Assembly: GCF_000014065.1 (NCBI RefSeq)
Contig: NC_008043.1
Coordinates: 428,001-492,000 of the forward strand
Source: Ruegeria sp. TM1040
GTDB lineage: Bacteria > Pseudomonadota > Alphaproteobacteria > Rhodobacterales > Rhodobacteraceae
Direction: 5' to 3'
Length of the DNA stretch: 64,000 bases
Of this stretch, positions 26,284 through 35,586 are shown one piece after another. Both the position numbers and the translations under genes were made by a program. Each line of letters starts with the position of its first letter. Position 1 is the first letter of the stretch. The notes beneath the pieces are model-generated. The model saw only the letters and a program-made list of their open reading frames with translations, ran no database searches and had not been told where the DNA came from.

Positions 26284-28554
26284 ATGGAGCAAACACAGCC
26301 TGACACGGATGGACCGTTGTCCCAGCACAATGCGCGCTTCAGCCCTCGTGGGTTGTTGATCCGGTACGCGGTCATCCGCGCGCGGATGTATTACGCGCGG
26401 ATGTTTGCGGCGGCAGGTCTCACATCGGTGCTGGCGGTGATCTTTGGCCCCTTCTGGCCGCTCGTCTTTTTTGTGCTCTACCTGATCACGGACAAGGCAG
26501 AGACCACCTATCTGCGCGGCCTGCCGGAGCGGCTTGAAAATGGCACATCGCTTGCCAAAGCCAAGCGGATCATCTTTGTGTTTTCTGTTCTCTACGCTGG
26601 CAGTGTCTGTGGATTTGCCGCCATCCCCTATGTGCAGATGCATACGGAGGCGGGCGCGCATGAAATCCTGGCGGAGCCGTTCTTTGCGCTGTGTATCGTG
26701 CTTGGACCCGCGCTGAGTGCCGCTTTGGATCTGAGATATGTGCCGCTTGCCGCATCGGTGCGCCTCTTGATGCTTTCGCTTTTGCCATTTGGCCTGACCG
26801 CGCATATTTTGCTCCAGAACCAGACACATGGCGCTGATTTGCAGCTGATGGTGGCGGGGCTTGTCGCCTTCTTTTTCACGCAGATCTGGTTTGTCGTGAT
26901 GGTGCAGAAACGGCACCGCAATTCACGTCGGAACCTGCGGTCTCAGGCGCTGCAACGGCAGGCGCTCGAGGACGCCTACATGCGTCTCTTTGACCAAAAA
27001 CAAGAAGCGCGACGCCTGGCGATGATTGCCGAACACGCCAATGATGGCGTGATGCTGATTGGTCGGGACGGGATCGTGCGCTGGGCCAACGACGGGTTTT
27101 CGCGCCTCACAGGCTACACGTTTGACGAACTTGTCGGGCAGAACCCGGGCAAGATCCTCAACAGTGAAAACACCGATCCCGCCGCCCTGCGGGTCATCGA
27201 GGCGGGGCGCGAAAAAGGAGAGCCTTTCCGCGCCGAGCTCATCAATCGACGCAAGGATGGCAAGGAAATCTGGATCGAAACCAATCAGGTTCCGGTCTTT
27301 GACGACACCGGGCAGATCGAAACCTACATCGCGGTAGAGCGGGATGTCACGGCCACCAAGGAGTATGAACGCCAACTGAAAGAAGCGCGTTTGGCCGCGG
27401 AAGAAGGCGCACGGATCAAGGAAGAGTTCCTGGCCACCATGAGCCACGAATTCCGCACCCCGATGAACGGGGTGATCGGCATGGCGCAGATGTTGCAGGC
27501 AACGGATCTGAGCGAGGATCAACGCCTGTACACCGACACGATCCTTGGGTCCTCGCGGGCGCTTCTTGCGCTGATCAACGATGTGCTTGATCTGTCGCAT
27601 ATGAACGCTGCCGGGGTGTCGCTGTTCAACGTTGATTTTGATCTCCATGCCTGTGTCGGCGACATCGTCCGCCTGCTGAGCGGTCAGGCCGACGAAAAGC
27701 ATCTGGAGCTGTCGGTTGAGATTGACCCGGACGTGCCCGTGTGGGTCACCGGAGATGACCGCCGGCTGCGCCAGATCCTCGTCAACCTGCTTGGCAACGC
27801 AGTGAAATTCACCACAAGCGGGTCGATCTTCATTCGGCTGCGTGGCGTGGTGACCGGAGATCAGGTCGCGCTTAAGATTGAGGTCGAAGACACCGGGATC
27901 GGTATACCTGCCGACAAGCTGGAGAAGATCTTTGAGCGCTTCTCGCAGGCGGACAATGCCATTTCCCGCAAGTATGGCGGCAGCGGGCTTGGGTTGTCGA
28001 TCTCGCGCGGGTTGGCGCAGGCGATGGGCGGCGACATCGATGTCACCTCGGTCGAAGGGGAGGGGGCCTGTTTTACCCTCATGCTCGACATGGGGGTCGC
28101 GGACTGCCCTTCTATCGTCGCCGATGAGGCTGAGGATGCGGACTCCCTGCCCGCGTTGGACCAGCTTCAGGGTTTGCGCTTGTTGGTTGCCGAGGACAAT
28201 CGCGTCAATCGCCTCCTGATCCGCAAGTTTCTCGACGATGCCCCGCTCGAGCTGCGCTTTGCCACCAATGGCGCAGAGGCGCAGGAACTGGCGAAACGGT
28301 TCCGCCCACAGGTGATCCTGATGGACATGTCCATGCCCGAGGTGAACGGGCTCGAAGCCACCCGCGCGATCCGCTCGTTTGACATAACCCAGCCCTATAT
28401 CGCGGCGCTCACAGCCAATGTCGACGAGACGAGCCGGCAGGCCTGTGTAGATGCAGGTATGGATACGTTCCTGAGCAAGCCTCTGTCGCGCAAGGAACTT
28501 TTGAACCTGCTTCTGACGTTTTCCGAAAGGGCGCGGGCATCAGAACGCGGTTGA
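26284..28554 (+). CDS. Membrane hybrid sensor histidine kinase with PAS and receiver domains
   Basis: 756 aa. Residues 30-210 form about six membrane helices in three hairpins without an obvious sensor loop. A PAS domain (about 240-360) begins IAEHANDGVMLIG and is followed by the coiled helix leading to the HisKA box with phospho-acceptor His388 in ATMSHEFRTPMNG. The ATPase has the N box VNLLGNAVKF, the G1 box EDTGIGIP and GGSGLGLSISRGL. A C-terminal receiver has acidic pocket AEDN and phospho-Asp681 in LMDMSMPE, and Lys in FLSKPLS. No HTH is fused; the output protein is unknown. It sits between the two nicotinate salvage genes. Confidence 0.94.
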   Translation: MEQTQPDTDGPLSQHNARFSPRGLLIRYAVIRARMYYARMFAAAGLTSVLAVIFGPFWPLVFFVLYLITDKAETTYLRGLPERLENGTSLAKAKRIIFVFSVLYAGSVCGFAAIPYVQMHTEAGAHEILAEPFFALCIVLGPALSAALDLRYVPLAASVRLLMLSLLPFGLTAHILLQNQTHGADLQLMVAGLVAFFFTQIWFVVMVQKRHRNSRRNLRSQALQRQALEDAYMRLFDQKQEARRLAMIAEHANDGVMLIGRDGIVRWANDGFSRLTGYTFDELVGQNPGKILNSENTDPAALRVIEAGREKGEPFRAELINRRKDGKEIWIETNQVPVFDDTGQIETYIAVERDVTATKEYERQLKEARLAAEEGARIKEEFLATMSHEFRTPMNGVIGMAQMLQATDLSEDQRLYTDTILGSSRALLALINDVLDLSHMNAAGVSLFNVDFDLHACVGDIVRLLSGQADEKHLELSVEIDPDVPVWVTGDDRRLRQILVNLLGNAVKFTTSGSIFIRLRGVVTGDQVALKIEVEDTGIGIPADKLEKIFERFSQADNAISRKYGGSGLGLSISRGLAQAMGGDIDVTSVEGEGACFTLMLDMGVADCPSIVADEAEDADSLPALDQLQGLRLLVAEDNRVNRLLIRKFLDDAPLELRFATNGAEAQELAKRFRPQVILMDMSMPEVNGLEATRAIRSFDITQPYIAALTANVDETSRQACVDAGMDTFLSKPLSRKELLNLLLTFSERARASERG

Positions 28555-28617
28555 ATGGCTTGCCCAAGGGGGGCGCACTGTCCTATCAATCGGTGAACAA
28601 CCGCGAGAGGGCGACCC

Positions 28618-29907
28618 TTGGATATTGCAACGCGCGTCTACAATCACAAGTGGAAGATTGATCCAATCGTCCGGTCGCTGATTGATACGGATTTCTACAA
28701 ACTCTTGATGTGTCAGTCGGTCTTTCGCAACAAACCTGATACGCAGGTGACCTTCTCGCTGATCAACCGCTCTGACAAGGTGCCGCTTGCGCGTCTCATC
28801 GACGAGGGCGAGCTGCGCGAGCAGCTGGATCACATCCGCTCCCTGAGTCTCAGCCGCGGCGAAAGCACATGGCTGCGCGGCAACACGTTCTACGGCAAAC
28901 GCCAGATGTTTCGGCCCGACTTCATGGAGTGGTTCGAAAACCTGCGCCTGCCGCCTTATCACCTTGAACGCAAGGGTGATCAATACGAGCTGACCTTTGA
29001 AGGGTCCTGGCCCGAGGTCATGCTGTGGGAAATTCCCGCGCTTGCGGTGCTGATGGAGCTGCGCTCGCGCGCGGTCCTGAATGACATGGGCCGGTTCGAG
29101 CTGCAGGTGCTCTATGCCCGAGCGATGACCAAAGTCTGGGAGAAAATCGAACAATTGCGCCAGATCGACGGTCTCGGGATCGCGGATTTTGGCACCCGGC
29201 GCCGCCATAGCTTTTTGTGGCAGGACTGGTGCGTGCAGGCGATGATGGAAGGGCTTGGCGGGTCTTTTACCGGCACCTCCAACTGTCTCATTGCGATGCG
29301 CCGCGAGGTCGAGGCCATTGGCACCAACGCGCATGAGCTGCCGATGGTCTACTCTGCTTTGGCCGAAGATGACGCGGCGCTTGCCCGCGCGCCCTATGAT
29401 GTCCTGTCGGACTGGCACGAGGAACACGAGGGCAACCTGCGCATCATTCTCCCGGACACCTACGGCACCAAGGGCTTTTTGGAAAATGCGCCGGACTGGC
29501 TGGCGGGATGGACGGGTATTCGGATCGACAGTGGCGATCCGGCGGCGGCGGCAGAAATCGCTATCAAGTGGTGGCAGGATCGCGGCGAGGATCCCACTGA
29601 AAAACGTGTGATCTTTTCCGATGGGCTGGATGTGGGCAAGATCGCAGAATTGCACCGGCAGTTTTCGGGTCGGGTCAAAGCCTCCTTCGGCTGGGGTACG
29701 CTTTTGACCAATGATTTCCGCGGCCTCGTCCCTGATGACGGCCTCGCGCCCTTCTCGGTGGTGTGCAAGGCGGTTTCGGCCAATGGGCGCCCGACGGTCA
29801 AGCTCTCGGACAATCCCGAAAAGGCGATGGGCCCCAAGGATGAGATCGCGCGGTACAAGCGGGTGTTCGGCGTCGGCACGCAAGAGCGTATCGACGTGAT
29901 TGTCTGA
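28618..29907 (+). CDS. pncB: Nicotinate phosphoribosyltransferase
   Basis: 429 aa from a TTG at 28618. It joins nicotinate to PRPP, giving nicotinate mononucleotide for NAD synthesis, so it completes the salvage step started by pncA. Family motifs are LIDTDFYKLLMCQSVF near the N-terminus, GTRRRHSFLWQDW with the catalytic histidine, FTGTSNCLIAM, and IRIDSGDPAA near residue 300. The TTG start lacks a clear ribosome site, and a later start would lose conserved residues. Its stop directly abuts the stop of the convergent GNAT gene with no base between them. Confidence 0.95.
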   Translation: MDIATRVYNHKWKIDPIVRSLIDTDFYKLLMCQSVFRNKPDTQVTFSLINRSDKVPLARLIDEGELREQLDHIRSLSLSRGESTWLRGNTFYGKRQMFRPDFMEWFENLRLPPYHLERKGDQYELTFEGSWPEVMLWEIPALAVLMELRSRAVLNDMGRFELQVLYARAMTKVWEKIEQLRQIDGLGIADFGTRRRHSFLWQDWCVQAMMEGLGGSFTGTSNCLIAMRREVEAIGTNAHELPMVYSALAEDDAALARAPYDVLSDWHEEHEGNLRIILPDTYGTKGFLENAPDWLAGWTGIRIDSGDPAAAAEIAIKWWQDRGEDPTEKRVIFSDGLDVGKIAELHRQFSGRVKASFGWGTLLTNDFRGLVPDDGLAPFSVVCKAVSANGRPTVKLSDNPEKAMGPKDEIARYKRVFGVGTQERIDVIV

Positions 29908-30381
29908 TCACTCCGGCGCAGGGTCGGTGATTTCAAAGGTAAAGCTCTTCACCTGATGGGGGGTGAAGGGCGCGCCGTCGCGCAGGCCCCTGATATTGGG
30001 CATCAGGCTCAACCGGGTGCCCCAAAAGGCTGCCGCGCCCTTGGAATGGTGCGAAATTCCCATGCGCCAGAACCCCGGAAACTCATTGAGGATGAGGGCC
30101 GCCGCTTCCATCCCAAGCCCCTTGCGTCGATGCTGTGGCAGGATCATGAATTCCGAAAACTCGCGCCGGTCATCGGGCAGATTGAGCACGATGGCAAAGC
30201 CCACGCGCGAGGCGTCTGCATGTATCCAAAAGGCGGTGACATCCTTGCGATGCAAGAGCTGCCCGGCCCGTTCGGAAGGGTCAATGCCCGCCGTCGGGGC
30301 GGTTTCGGCAAAATAGGGCGCCAGCAGAGTGGCGAGGCGTCCACGCTCTCGCGGCAGGATCAGCGAGAGCGTGACAGTCAT
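29908..30381 (-). CDS. GNAT-family N-acetyltransferase
   Basis: 157 aa, one GNAT domain. The acetyl-CoA-binding loop is FMILPQHRRKGLGMEAA, the classic Q/R-x-x-G-x-G/A pattern. A short terminal part (FWRMGISHHSKGAAAFW) matches the usual NxxAxxFY helix with changes. It overlaps the ATPase gene upstream by four bases and is the last gene of the ABC importer operon. This suggests that it acetylates something imported, such as an amino-containing peptide or drug. The substrate is not known. Confidence 0.85.
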   Translation of the reverse strand: MTVTLSLILPRERGRLATLLAPYFAETAPTAGIDPSERAGQLLHRKDVTAFWIHADASRVGFAIVLNLPDDRREFSEFMILPQHRRKGLGMEAAALILNEFPGFWRMGISHHSKGAAAFWGTRLSLMPNIRGLRDGAPFTPHQVKSFTFEITDPAPE

Positions 30382-31988
30382 GCGGGGGCCTCAACGGGCT
30401 CGGTTGGCGTGATGTCCGGCAGCACCGGCGCCGCCGCCAGAAGTTTCTGCGTGTAGCTGTGCTGTGGCGCGGTAAAGACGTCGTCGACGGGGCCTTCTTC
30501 GACGATTTCGCCCTTCTGCATCACCAGCACCCGGTCGCAGACCTCGCGCACCACGCTCAGATCGTGGCTGATAAAGAGATAGGTGAGCCCATAGGCCTCG
30601 CAGAGCTCGGCAATCAGGTCGAGAATACGGGCGCGCACCGAGACATCGAGCGCCGAGACCGCCTCGTCAAAGATGATGAGCTCGGGCCGCGTAATCAGCG
30701 CGCGCGCAATGGCGATGCGCTGACGTTGCCCACCGGAAAACTGATGCGGATACTTGTTTGCATCCGAAGCCTTGAGCCCCACGTCCTCCAGCACCTGTCC
30801 CACCAGGTCGCGCCGCTCTTGGCCGGTTGCGGCGTCCGGCGATAGATGAAACGGTTCCGTCACCAGCCGCTCAACCCGGTGGCGCGGATTGAAACTGCCA
30901 TAAGGGTCCTGAAACACCACCTGCATCGCTTGCCGCTGGGCGGCGCTGCGCTGTTGCGACAGGGGCTGACCGTTCAGCAGCAGCTCTCCGCCTTGCAGCC
31001 CTTCGAGGCCCAGAATGGCCCGGGTCAGGGTGGATTTGCCGCATCCGGACTCGCCCACAAGGCCCAGACGCTCGCCCTTGTGAAGCGTGAAGCTCACATC
31101 GTTGACGGCGCGAAACGTGCCTGGTTTGCCCAGCCAGCCTTTGCGAGGCGTTGCATAGTCGCGCACGGCGCCTCGCACCTCCAGCAGCGGGGCAGGGGCC
31201 TCGGGCGCGGCAGGCAGCGCAACCTTGTGAGCGGACGCCTCAAACAGCATGCGCGTATAGGGGTGGCGTTGATGGGTGAGCACGCTCAGGGTCGGGCCGC
31301 GCTCGACCACCTCACCCTTGCGCATCACCACGATCCGATCGGCAAGATCGGCCACAACAGCAAGGTCATGGGTGATAATGAGCAGCCCCATCCCGTATTC
31401 GCGCACCAGGTCCCGCAAGAGATCAAGGATCTGCGCCTGTGTAGTCACATCCAGCGCGGTTGTGGGTTCATCCGCGATCAAGAGCTTGGGCCTGAGCGCA
31501 ATCGCCATCGCGATCACAACGCGCTGACGTTGTCCGCCAGAGAGCTCGTGCGGGTAGCGATCCATCGGGAAACGCTCCGGCGGCAGGCCGACCCGGGTCA
31601 ACACGCGCGCGGCCTCGGCCTTGGCGTCGGCTTCGGCGGTGTCGGTGTGCAAGAGGATCGTCTCCATCACCTGCGCCCCGATGGTCATCACCGGGTTGAG
31701 CGCCGTCATGGGCTCTTGAAACACCATACCGATGTCACGCCCGCGCCGCTGGCACATCTCGTCTTCGGAGAGGGCGCAGAGGTTTTCGTCCTCAAGGTAA
31801 ATCGCGCCGTCAATCTTGGCAGCCTGCGGCAACAGGCGCATGACGGAAAAAGCCGTCATCGATTTGCCAGATCCGCTCTCGCCCGTCACCGCGAGGATCT
31901 CGCCTGCCGCTATCGACAGGGTCACATTCCGCAGGATCGGCAGCGCCCCGATCGAGAGCGAGAGGTTGGAAATATCCAGAAGGCTCAT
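30378..31988 (-). CDS. Fused double ATPase of a peptide/opine-type ABC importer
   Basis: 536 aa carrying two ABC ATPase domains in one chain, equivalent to DppD-DppF or YejF. Each half has a Walker A (GESGSGKSMT and GESGCGKSTL), an ABC signature (LSGGQRQR and FSGGQRQR) and a Walker B (LLIADEPTTAL and LIIFDEAVSAL). The linker after each domain carries the oligopeptide transporter C-terminal region (HPYTRML and HSYTQKL). It overlaps the permease by four bases upstream and the GNAT gene by four bases downstream. Confidence 0.95.
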   Translation of the reverse strand: MSLLDISNLSLSIGALPILRNVTLSIAAGEILAVTGESGSGKSMTAFSVMRLLPQAAKIDGAIYLEDENLCALSEDEMCQRRGRDIGMVFQEPMTALNPVMTIGAQVMETILLHTDTAEADAKAEAARVLTRVGLPPERFPMDRYPHELSGGQRQRVVIAMAIALRPKLLIADEPTTALDVTTQAQILDLLRDLVREYGMGLLIITHDLAVVADLADRIVVMRKGEVVERGPTLSVLTHQRHPYTRMLFEASAHKVALPAAPEAPAPLLEVRGAVRDYATPRKGWLGKPGTFRAVNDVSFTLHKGERLGLVGESGCGKSTLTRAILGLEGLQGGELLLNGQPLSQQRSAAQRQAMQVVFQDPYGSFNPRHRVERLVTEPFHLSPDAATGQERRDLVGQVLEDVGLKASDANKYPHQFSGGQRQRIAIARALITRPELIIFDEAVSALDVSVRARILDLIAELCEAYGLTYLFISHDLSVVREVCDRVLVMQKGEIVEEGPVDDVFTAPQHSYTQKLLAAAPVLPDITPTEPVEAPA

Positions 31989-32800
31989 GCGCGCCCCTCC
32001 ATCAGGCGGGGATCAAAGCGGTCGCGCAACCCATCCCCCAGCAGGTTCAGGCCCACGACGGTCACGATGATGGCGCAGCCCGGCACAATGGCCAGATGCG
32101 GCGCGAGGCTCACGAGGGTTTGCGCCTCAGCAAGCATCCGACCCCAGCTCGGGGTGGGGGGCTGCGCACCAAGCCCCACATAGGACAGCCCCGCCTCGGC
32201 CAAGATCCCAAGCGAGAACTGGATTGTGCCCTGCACGATCAGGAGGTTGGCGATATTGGGCAGGATATGTTCGGCCGAGATACGCGCGCGCGATTTCCCG
32301 GCAACCCGGGCCGCCATGATGAATTCCCGCGCCCAGAGGCTGAGACTGCCGCCGCGCGCCACACGGGCAAAGACCGGAATATTGAAAATGCCGATGGCGA
32401 TGATGGCATTGACGGCGCTCGGGCCAAAGACGGCCGTGATCAGGATCGCAATCACCAGCGAGGGAAAGGCAAAGACCAGATCATTGCCGCGCATGATGAT
32501 CTCATCAAGCCAGGAGCCGCGCGTGGCCGCCGCTGCAAGCCCCAAAGGCACGCCAAGGCCGATGCCGATCCCCACCGCCAGAAGCGCCACCGCCAGAGAG
32601 GTGCGCGCGCCGACCATGACCATCGACAGGATGTCACGGCCAAAATGATCGGTGCCCAGAAGATGTGTGGCATTTGGAGTCTGCAACTTCTCGGGGATGT
32701 TCATCACCGCATGGTCAAACGGCGTCCACACGAAGGAGACGATCGCCAGAAGCAGCATGACCCCAGAAAGGAGACCGCCAAGAAACAGGCTTCGGTTCAT
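31985..32800 (-). CDS. ABC importer permease (DppC-like)
   Basis: 271 aa from the ATG at 32800, which overlaps the stop of the first permease (ATGA); upstream frame is antisense to the other permease. The N-terminal extension and LLGTDHFGRDILSMVM are characteristic of DppC/OppC. The conserved EAA loop appears as EFIMAARVAGKSRARISAEHI. About six membrane helices. It pairs with the DppB-like permease to form the channel. Confidence 0.95.
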   Translation of the reverse strand: MNRSLFLGGLLSGVMLLLAIVSFVWTPFDHAVMNIPEKLQTPNATHLLGTDHFGRDILSMVMVGARTSLAVALLAVGIGIGLGVPLGLAAAATRGSWLDEIIMRGNDLVFAFPSLVIAILITAVFGPSAVNAIIAIGIFNIPVFARVARGGSLSLWAREFIMAARVAGKSRARISAEHILPNIANLLIVQGTIQFSLGILAEAGLSYVGLGAQPPTPSWGRMLAEAQTLVSLAPHLAIVPGCAIIVTVVGLNLLGDGLRDRFDPRLMEGRA

Positions 32801-33744
32801 GATGTTCTCCTGAGCCGAGGATCGACCACGGCATAGGCCATATCGACAAGAAAGTTCACCAGGATCACGGCAAAGACCAAGAGCATGACGACGCTTTCGA
32901 CCACAATGAGATCGCGCGCGGAAATCGCCTGAAACACCAGCCGTCCAAGGCCCGGCAGATAAAAGACCTGTTCGATGATGATGGCACCGGCAAGCAGGAA
33001 TGAAAACTGCAGGCCGATGATCGTAAGCACGGGAATAAGCGCGTTGCGCAGCCCGTGACGGCGGATCGCCTGCTTCTGGCTCAGACCTTTGGCGCGAGCC
33101 GAGCGCATGAAGTCCTCGCCCAGCACTTCCAGAAGGGCCGAGCGCATAACCCGCGCAAGGATTGCCGCCTGCGGCAACGCCAGCGCAATCGCCGGCAGGG
33201 TCAGCGCGTGCAGTCCCGCCCATAGCCCCTTGTCCCAGCCGACAAATCCGCCCGCCGAAAACCAGCGCAGATTGATTGCAAAGACCAGCACCAAGAGCAT
33301 CGCAAACCAGAAATTCGGCACCGCGACCCCAAGCTGGGTCGCGCCCATCACGGCCATGTCCCCGGCTTTGCCCCGCCGCGAGGCCGCATAGATCCCGGCC
33401 GGAAGCGCGATCAATGTGGACAGCGTCAGCGCATAGATCGCGAGCGGCAGAGAGACCCAAAGCCGCTCTGCAACCATTTTGGCGACCGGGGTGCGATATG
33501 TGTAAGAGGTGCCGAAATCTCCGGTCAGCATGCCGCCAACCCAGTCGAGATAGCGGCTCACCTTGCTTTGATCGAGGCCCAGCTCGCTGCGCAGGGCGGC
33601 GACGGTTTCCTCTTGGGCGCCGGTGCCCAGCATGAAGGAGGCCGGATCGCCCGGAGCGACTTCGATCACGGCGAAAATCACCATGGATGCAATGGTGAGA
33701 CTGAGAGCGAGCGACAGCAGTCGTTTGGCGAGATAATGCAGCAT
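32797..33744 (-). CDS. ABC importer permease (DppB-like)
   Basis: 315 aa. It starts MLHYLAKRLLSLALSL, the usual DppB N-terminus. Next come FMLGTGAQEETVAALRSELGL, which is the typical cytoplasmic loop, and the EAA motif EDFMRSARAKGLSQ. The LAGAIIIEQVFYLPGLG stretch is a strong family signature. About six membrane helices. It lies 134 bp after the binding-protein gene, with a hairpin in the gap, a common layout giving more binding protein than permease. Confidence 0.95.
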   Translation of the reverse strand: MLHYLAKRLLSLALSLTIASMVIFAVIEVAPGDPASFMLGTGAQEETVAALRSELGLDQSKVSRYLDWVGGMLTGDFGTSYTYRTPVAKMVAERLWVSLPLAIYALTLSTLIALPAGIYAASRRGKAGDMAVMGATQLGVAVPNFWFAMLLVLVFAINLRWFSAGGFVGWDKGLWAGLHALTLPAIALALPQAAILARVMRSALLEVLGEDFMRSARAKGLSQKQAIRRHGLRNALIPVLTIIGLQFSFLLAGAIIIEQVFYLPGLGRLVFQAISARDLIVVESVVMLLVFAVILVNFLVDMAYAVVDPRLRRTS

Positions 33745-33838
33745 TGGCAGAACGTTATGGGGCGCCGCAGCGCGCGTCTAGGGGCAGCGAGGCAAAATGG
33801 ATTTGCAGAACTGAGGGGGTGGAGGTGGGGTCGAAAAC

Positions 33839-33864
33839 GCCGGGCCTGATCGGTAAGGCCCGGC
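33839..33864 (-). terminator. Attenuating hairpin between binding protein and permeases
   Basis: A 9-bp perfect stem, GCCGGGCCT with AGGCCCGGC, around an 8-nt loop, 15 bp after the stop of the binding-protein gene. On the minus strand it is followed by GTTTTC, a weak T-run. It probably trims transcription or stabilises the upstream mRNA. Confidence 0.65.
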
Positions 33865-33878
33865 GCAAGACGAGGGTT

Positions 33879-35357
33879 TTACTCAGCCCAGCTGAGCGCC
33901 CCGATTTCGATGGCAGCGGCCGGAGCATTGGCCCAGATGCCCTCAAGGCCGGCTTTGGCAACGCCGAGCTTTGCCAGCTGGAACAGGTAGCCGTTAACAT
34001 AGTCATCCGCGATCATGCGCTGGGCGTCCTGCAGGAGCGCCGTACGCTGGTCCGGGTCGGTGGTCGCGTTGAGGCGGCTCATCACGCCCTGGAACTCCGG
34101 ATTGTCATACTGGAAGTAATAATCCGGACGGCCATAGATCCCGATGTCCATCGGCTCGGTGTGGCTGACGATCGTGAGACCATAGGTCTTGCCTTTGAAC
34201 ACGGTCTCAAGCCACTGCGCCCATTCCACATTGATGATCTCGGCGGTGATACCCACCTGGGCCAGCTGCGCGGCCACGATCTCGCCACCGCGACGGGCAT
34301 AGGCGGGGGGCGGCAGGTGCAGCGTGGTGGTGAACCCATCTGCAAGGCCCGCTTCGGCCAGAAGCGCGCGGGCTTTGTCGGGGTCAAAATCGGACTGACC
34401 GGTGAGATCCACATAGGCCGGGTTATGCGGCGCAAAATGGGTGCCAATCGGCGTGCCATAGCCAAACATCGCACCATCCACGATGGCCTGACGATCAATC
34501 GCATGGGCCAGCGCCTGACGCACTTTGGGGTTGTCAAAGGGTGCCTGGGCGTTGTTCGTCGACAGGATCGTCTCGCCTTCGGTGGAGCCAACGATCACCT
34601 GAAAACGCGGATCGGCCTCGAACTGGATCATATTCTCTGGCGCCGGGAAATTATCAAAGGCGTCAATGTCTTCGGCCATCATCGCGGCAAAGGCGGCGGT
34701 GGGGTCGGAGATGAACTTGATCGTGGCGCCCGTCAGCTCGGGGATCTCGCCCCAGTAATTCGGGTTGCGCACCATCTCTACCCGGTCTCCCTGCACCCAT
34801 TCGCCAAAGCGGTAGGGGCCGGTGCCCACAGGAGCAGTTTTCAGGGTCTCGACCGACTCTTCGGCCACGATCACCGCATCGCCCCAGGCGAGGTTGAAGA
34901 GGAAATTGCCGTTGGGCTCGGAGAGCGTCACCACCACGGTTTGCGCATCACTCACTGTGACGTCCGCAATGTCCGCAAAGAGCGCCTTCTGGGCGTTGGT
35001 GCTGTCCTCGGCGCGGGCGCGATCGAGCGAGAATTTCACATCCTGCGCATCAAGCGTGCTGCCGTCGTGAAAGGTGACGCCCTCTTGCAGAGTGAACGTA
35101 TAAGTCCGACCGTCCTCGGAAATCTCCCAGGATTTCGCAAGAAGCGGCACCACAGCCCCATCCGGGGTAAAGCGCGTGAGGCCCTCGAAGATATTGAGAT
35201 ACACCACCGTATCGATGGCTTGCGCCGCGCCGCCAGTGGGATCGAGATGCGGCGGCTCCAGCTGGGTGGCGTAGGTCACGGTGTCCTTGGCCAGCGCAGG
35301 CCCCGCCAGAAGGGCGAGCGCAGAGACGGCCGCCAGAATGGGTTTTTTGAAATTCAT
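33879..35357 (-). CDS. Periplasmic peptide/opine-binding protein of the ABC importer
   Basis: 492 aa from the ATG at 35357, where GAGGAGG is about seven bases upstream. A signal peptide (residues 1-23, cut after ALA) exports it. The mature chain has the SBP_bac_5 signature: LEPPHLDPTGG, YLNIFEGLTRF, LAKSWEISEDGRTYTFTLQEGV and FHDGSTL. Such proteins bind oligopeptides, dipeptides or opines; the specificity cannot be read. First gene of a five-gene operon, divergent from panB. Confidence 0.95.
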   Translation of the reverse strand: MNFKKPILAAVSALALLAGPALAKDTVTYATQLEPPHLDPTGGAAQAIDTVVYLNIFEGLTRFTPDGAVVPLLAKSWEISEDGRTYTFTLQEGVTFHDGSTLDAQDVKFSLDRARAEDSTNAQKALFADIADVTVSDAQTVVVTLSEPNGNFLFNLAWGDAVIVAEESVETLKTAPVGTGPYRFGEWVQGDRVEMVRNPNYWGEIPELTGATIKFISDPTAAFAAMMAEDIDAFDNFPAPENMIQFEADPRFQVIVGSTEGETILSTNNAQAPFDNPKVRQALAHAIDRQAIVDGAMFGYGTPIGTHFAPHNPAYVDLTGQSDFDPDKARALLAEAGLADGFTTTLHLPPPAYARRGGEIVAAQLAQVGITAEIINVEWAQWLETVFKGKTYGLTIVSHTEPMDIGIYGRPDYYFQYDNPEFQGVMSRLNATTDPDQRTALLQDAQRMIADDYVNGYLFQLAKLGVAKAGLEGIWANAPAAAIEIGALSWAE

Positions 35358-35586
35358 TGTCGTTTTCCTCCTCTTTCGGTGGTGTACCACCGCGATTCAT
35401 TCGCCATTTCACGCTGGCGTTATGTGCAGCAAATGATTTTTCCCTCGCGTAATCAAGCTTTGCTGCACTGCCGCACGGCTGGTAAGCCCGGCTGGCAAAT
35501 GGTATCGACGGCAAACTTTGTCCGCTTTGGCCCTGTGCCCGTTGGCTCTGAGACGGGTCAGGAGTGTTTAACGAGGTAACAAAATA

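Noticed and set aside
30846-32183. 445-codon plus-strand frame
   Set aside because: Antisense to the fused ATPase and permease.
32801-33460. Long N-terminal extension of the second permease
   Set aside because: It lies antisense-free but out of frame inside the first permease gene; the ATG at 32800 with ATGA overlap is the sensible start.
33744-35579. 611-codon plus-strand open frame
   Set aside because: It is antisense to the ABC binding-protein gene, which has a signal peptide and family motifs. High G+C creates long antisense frames.
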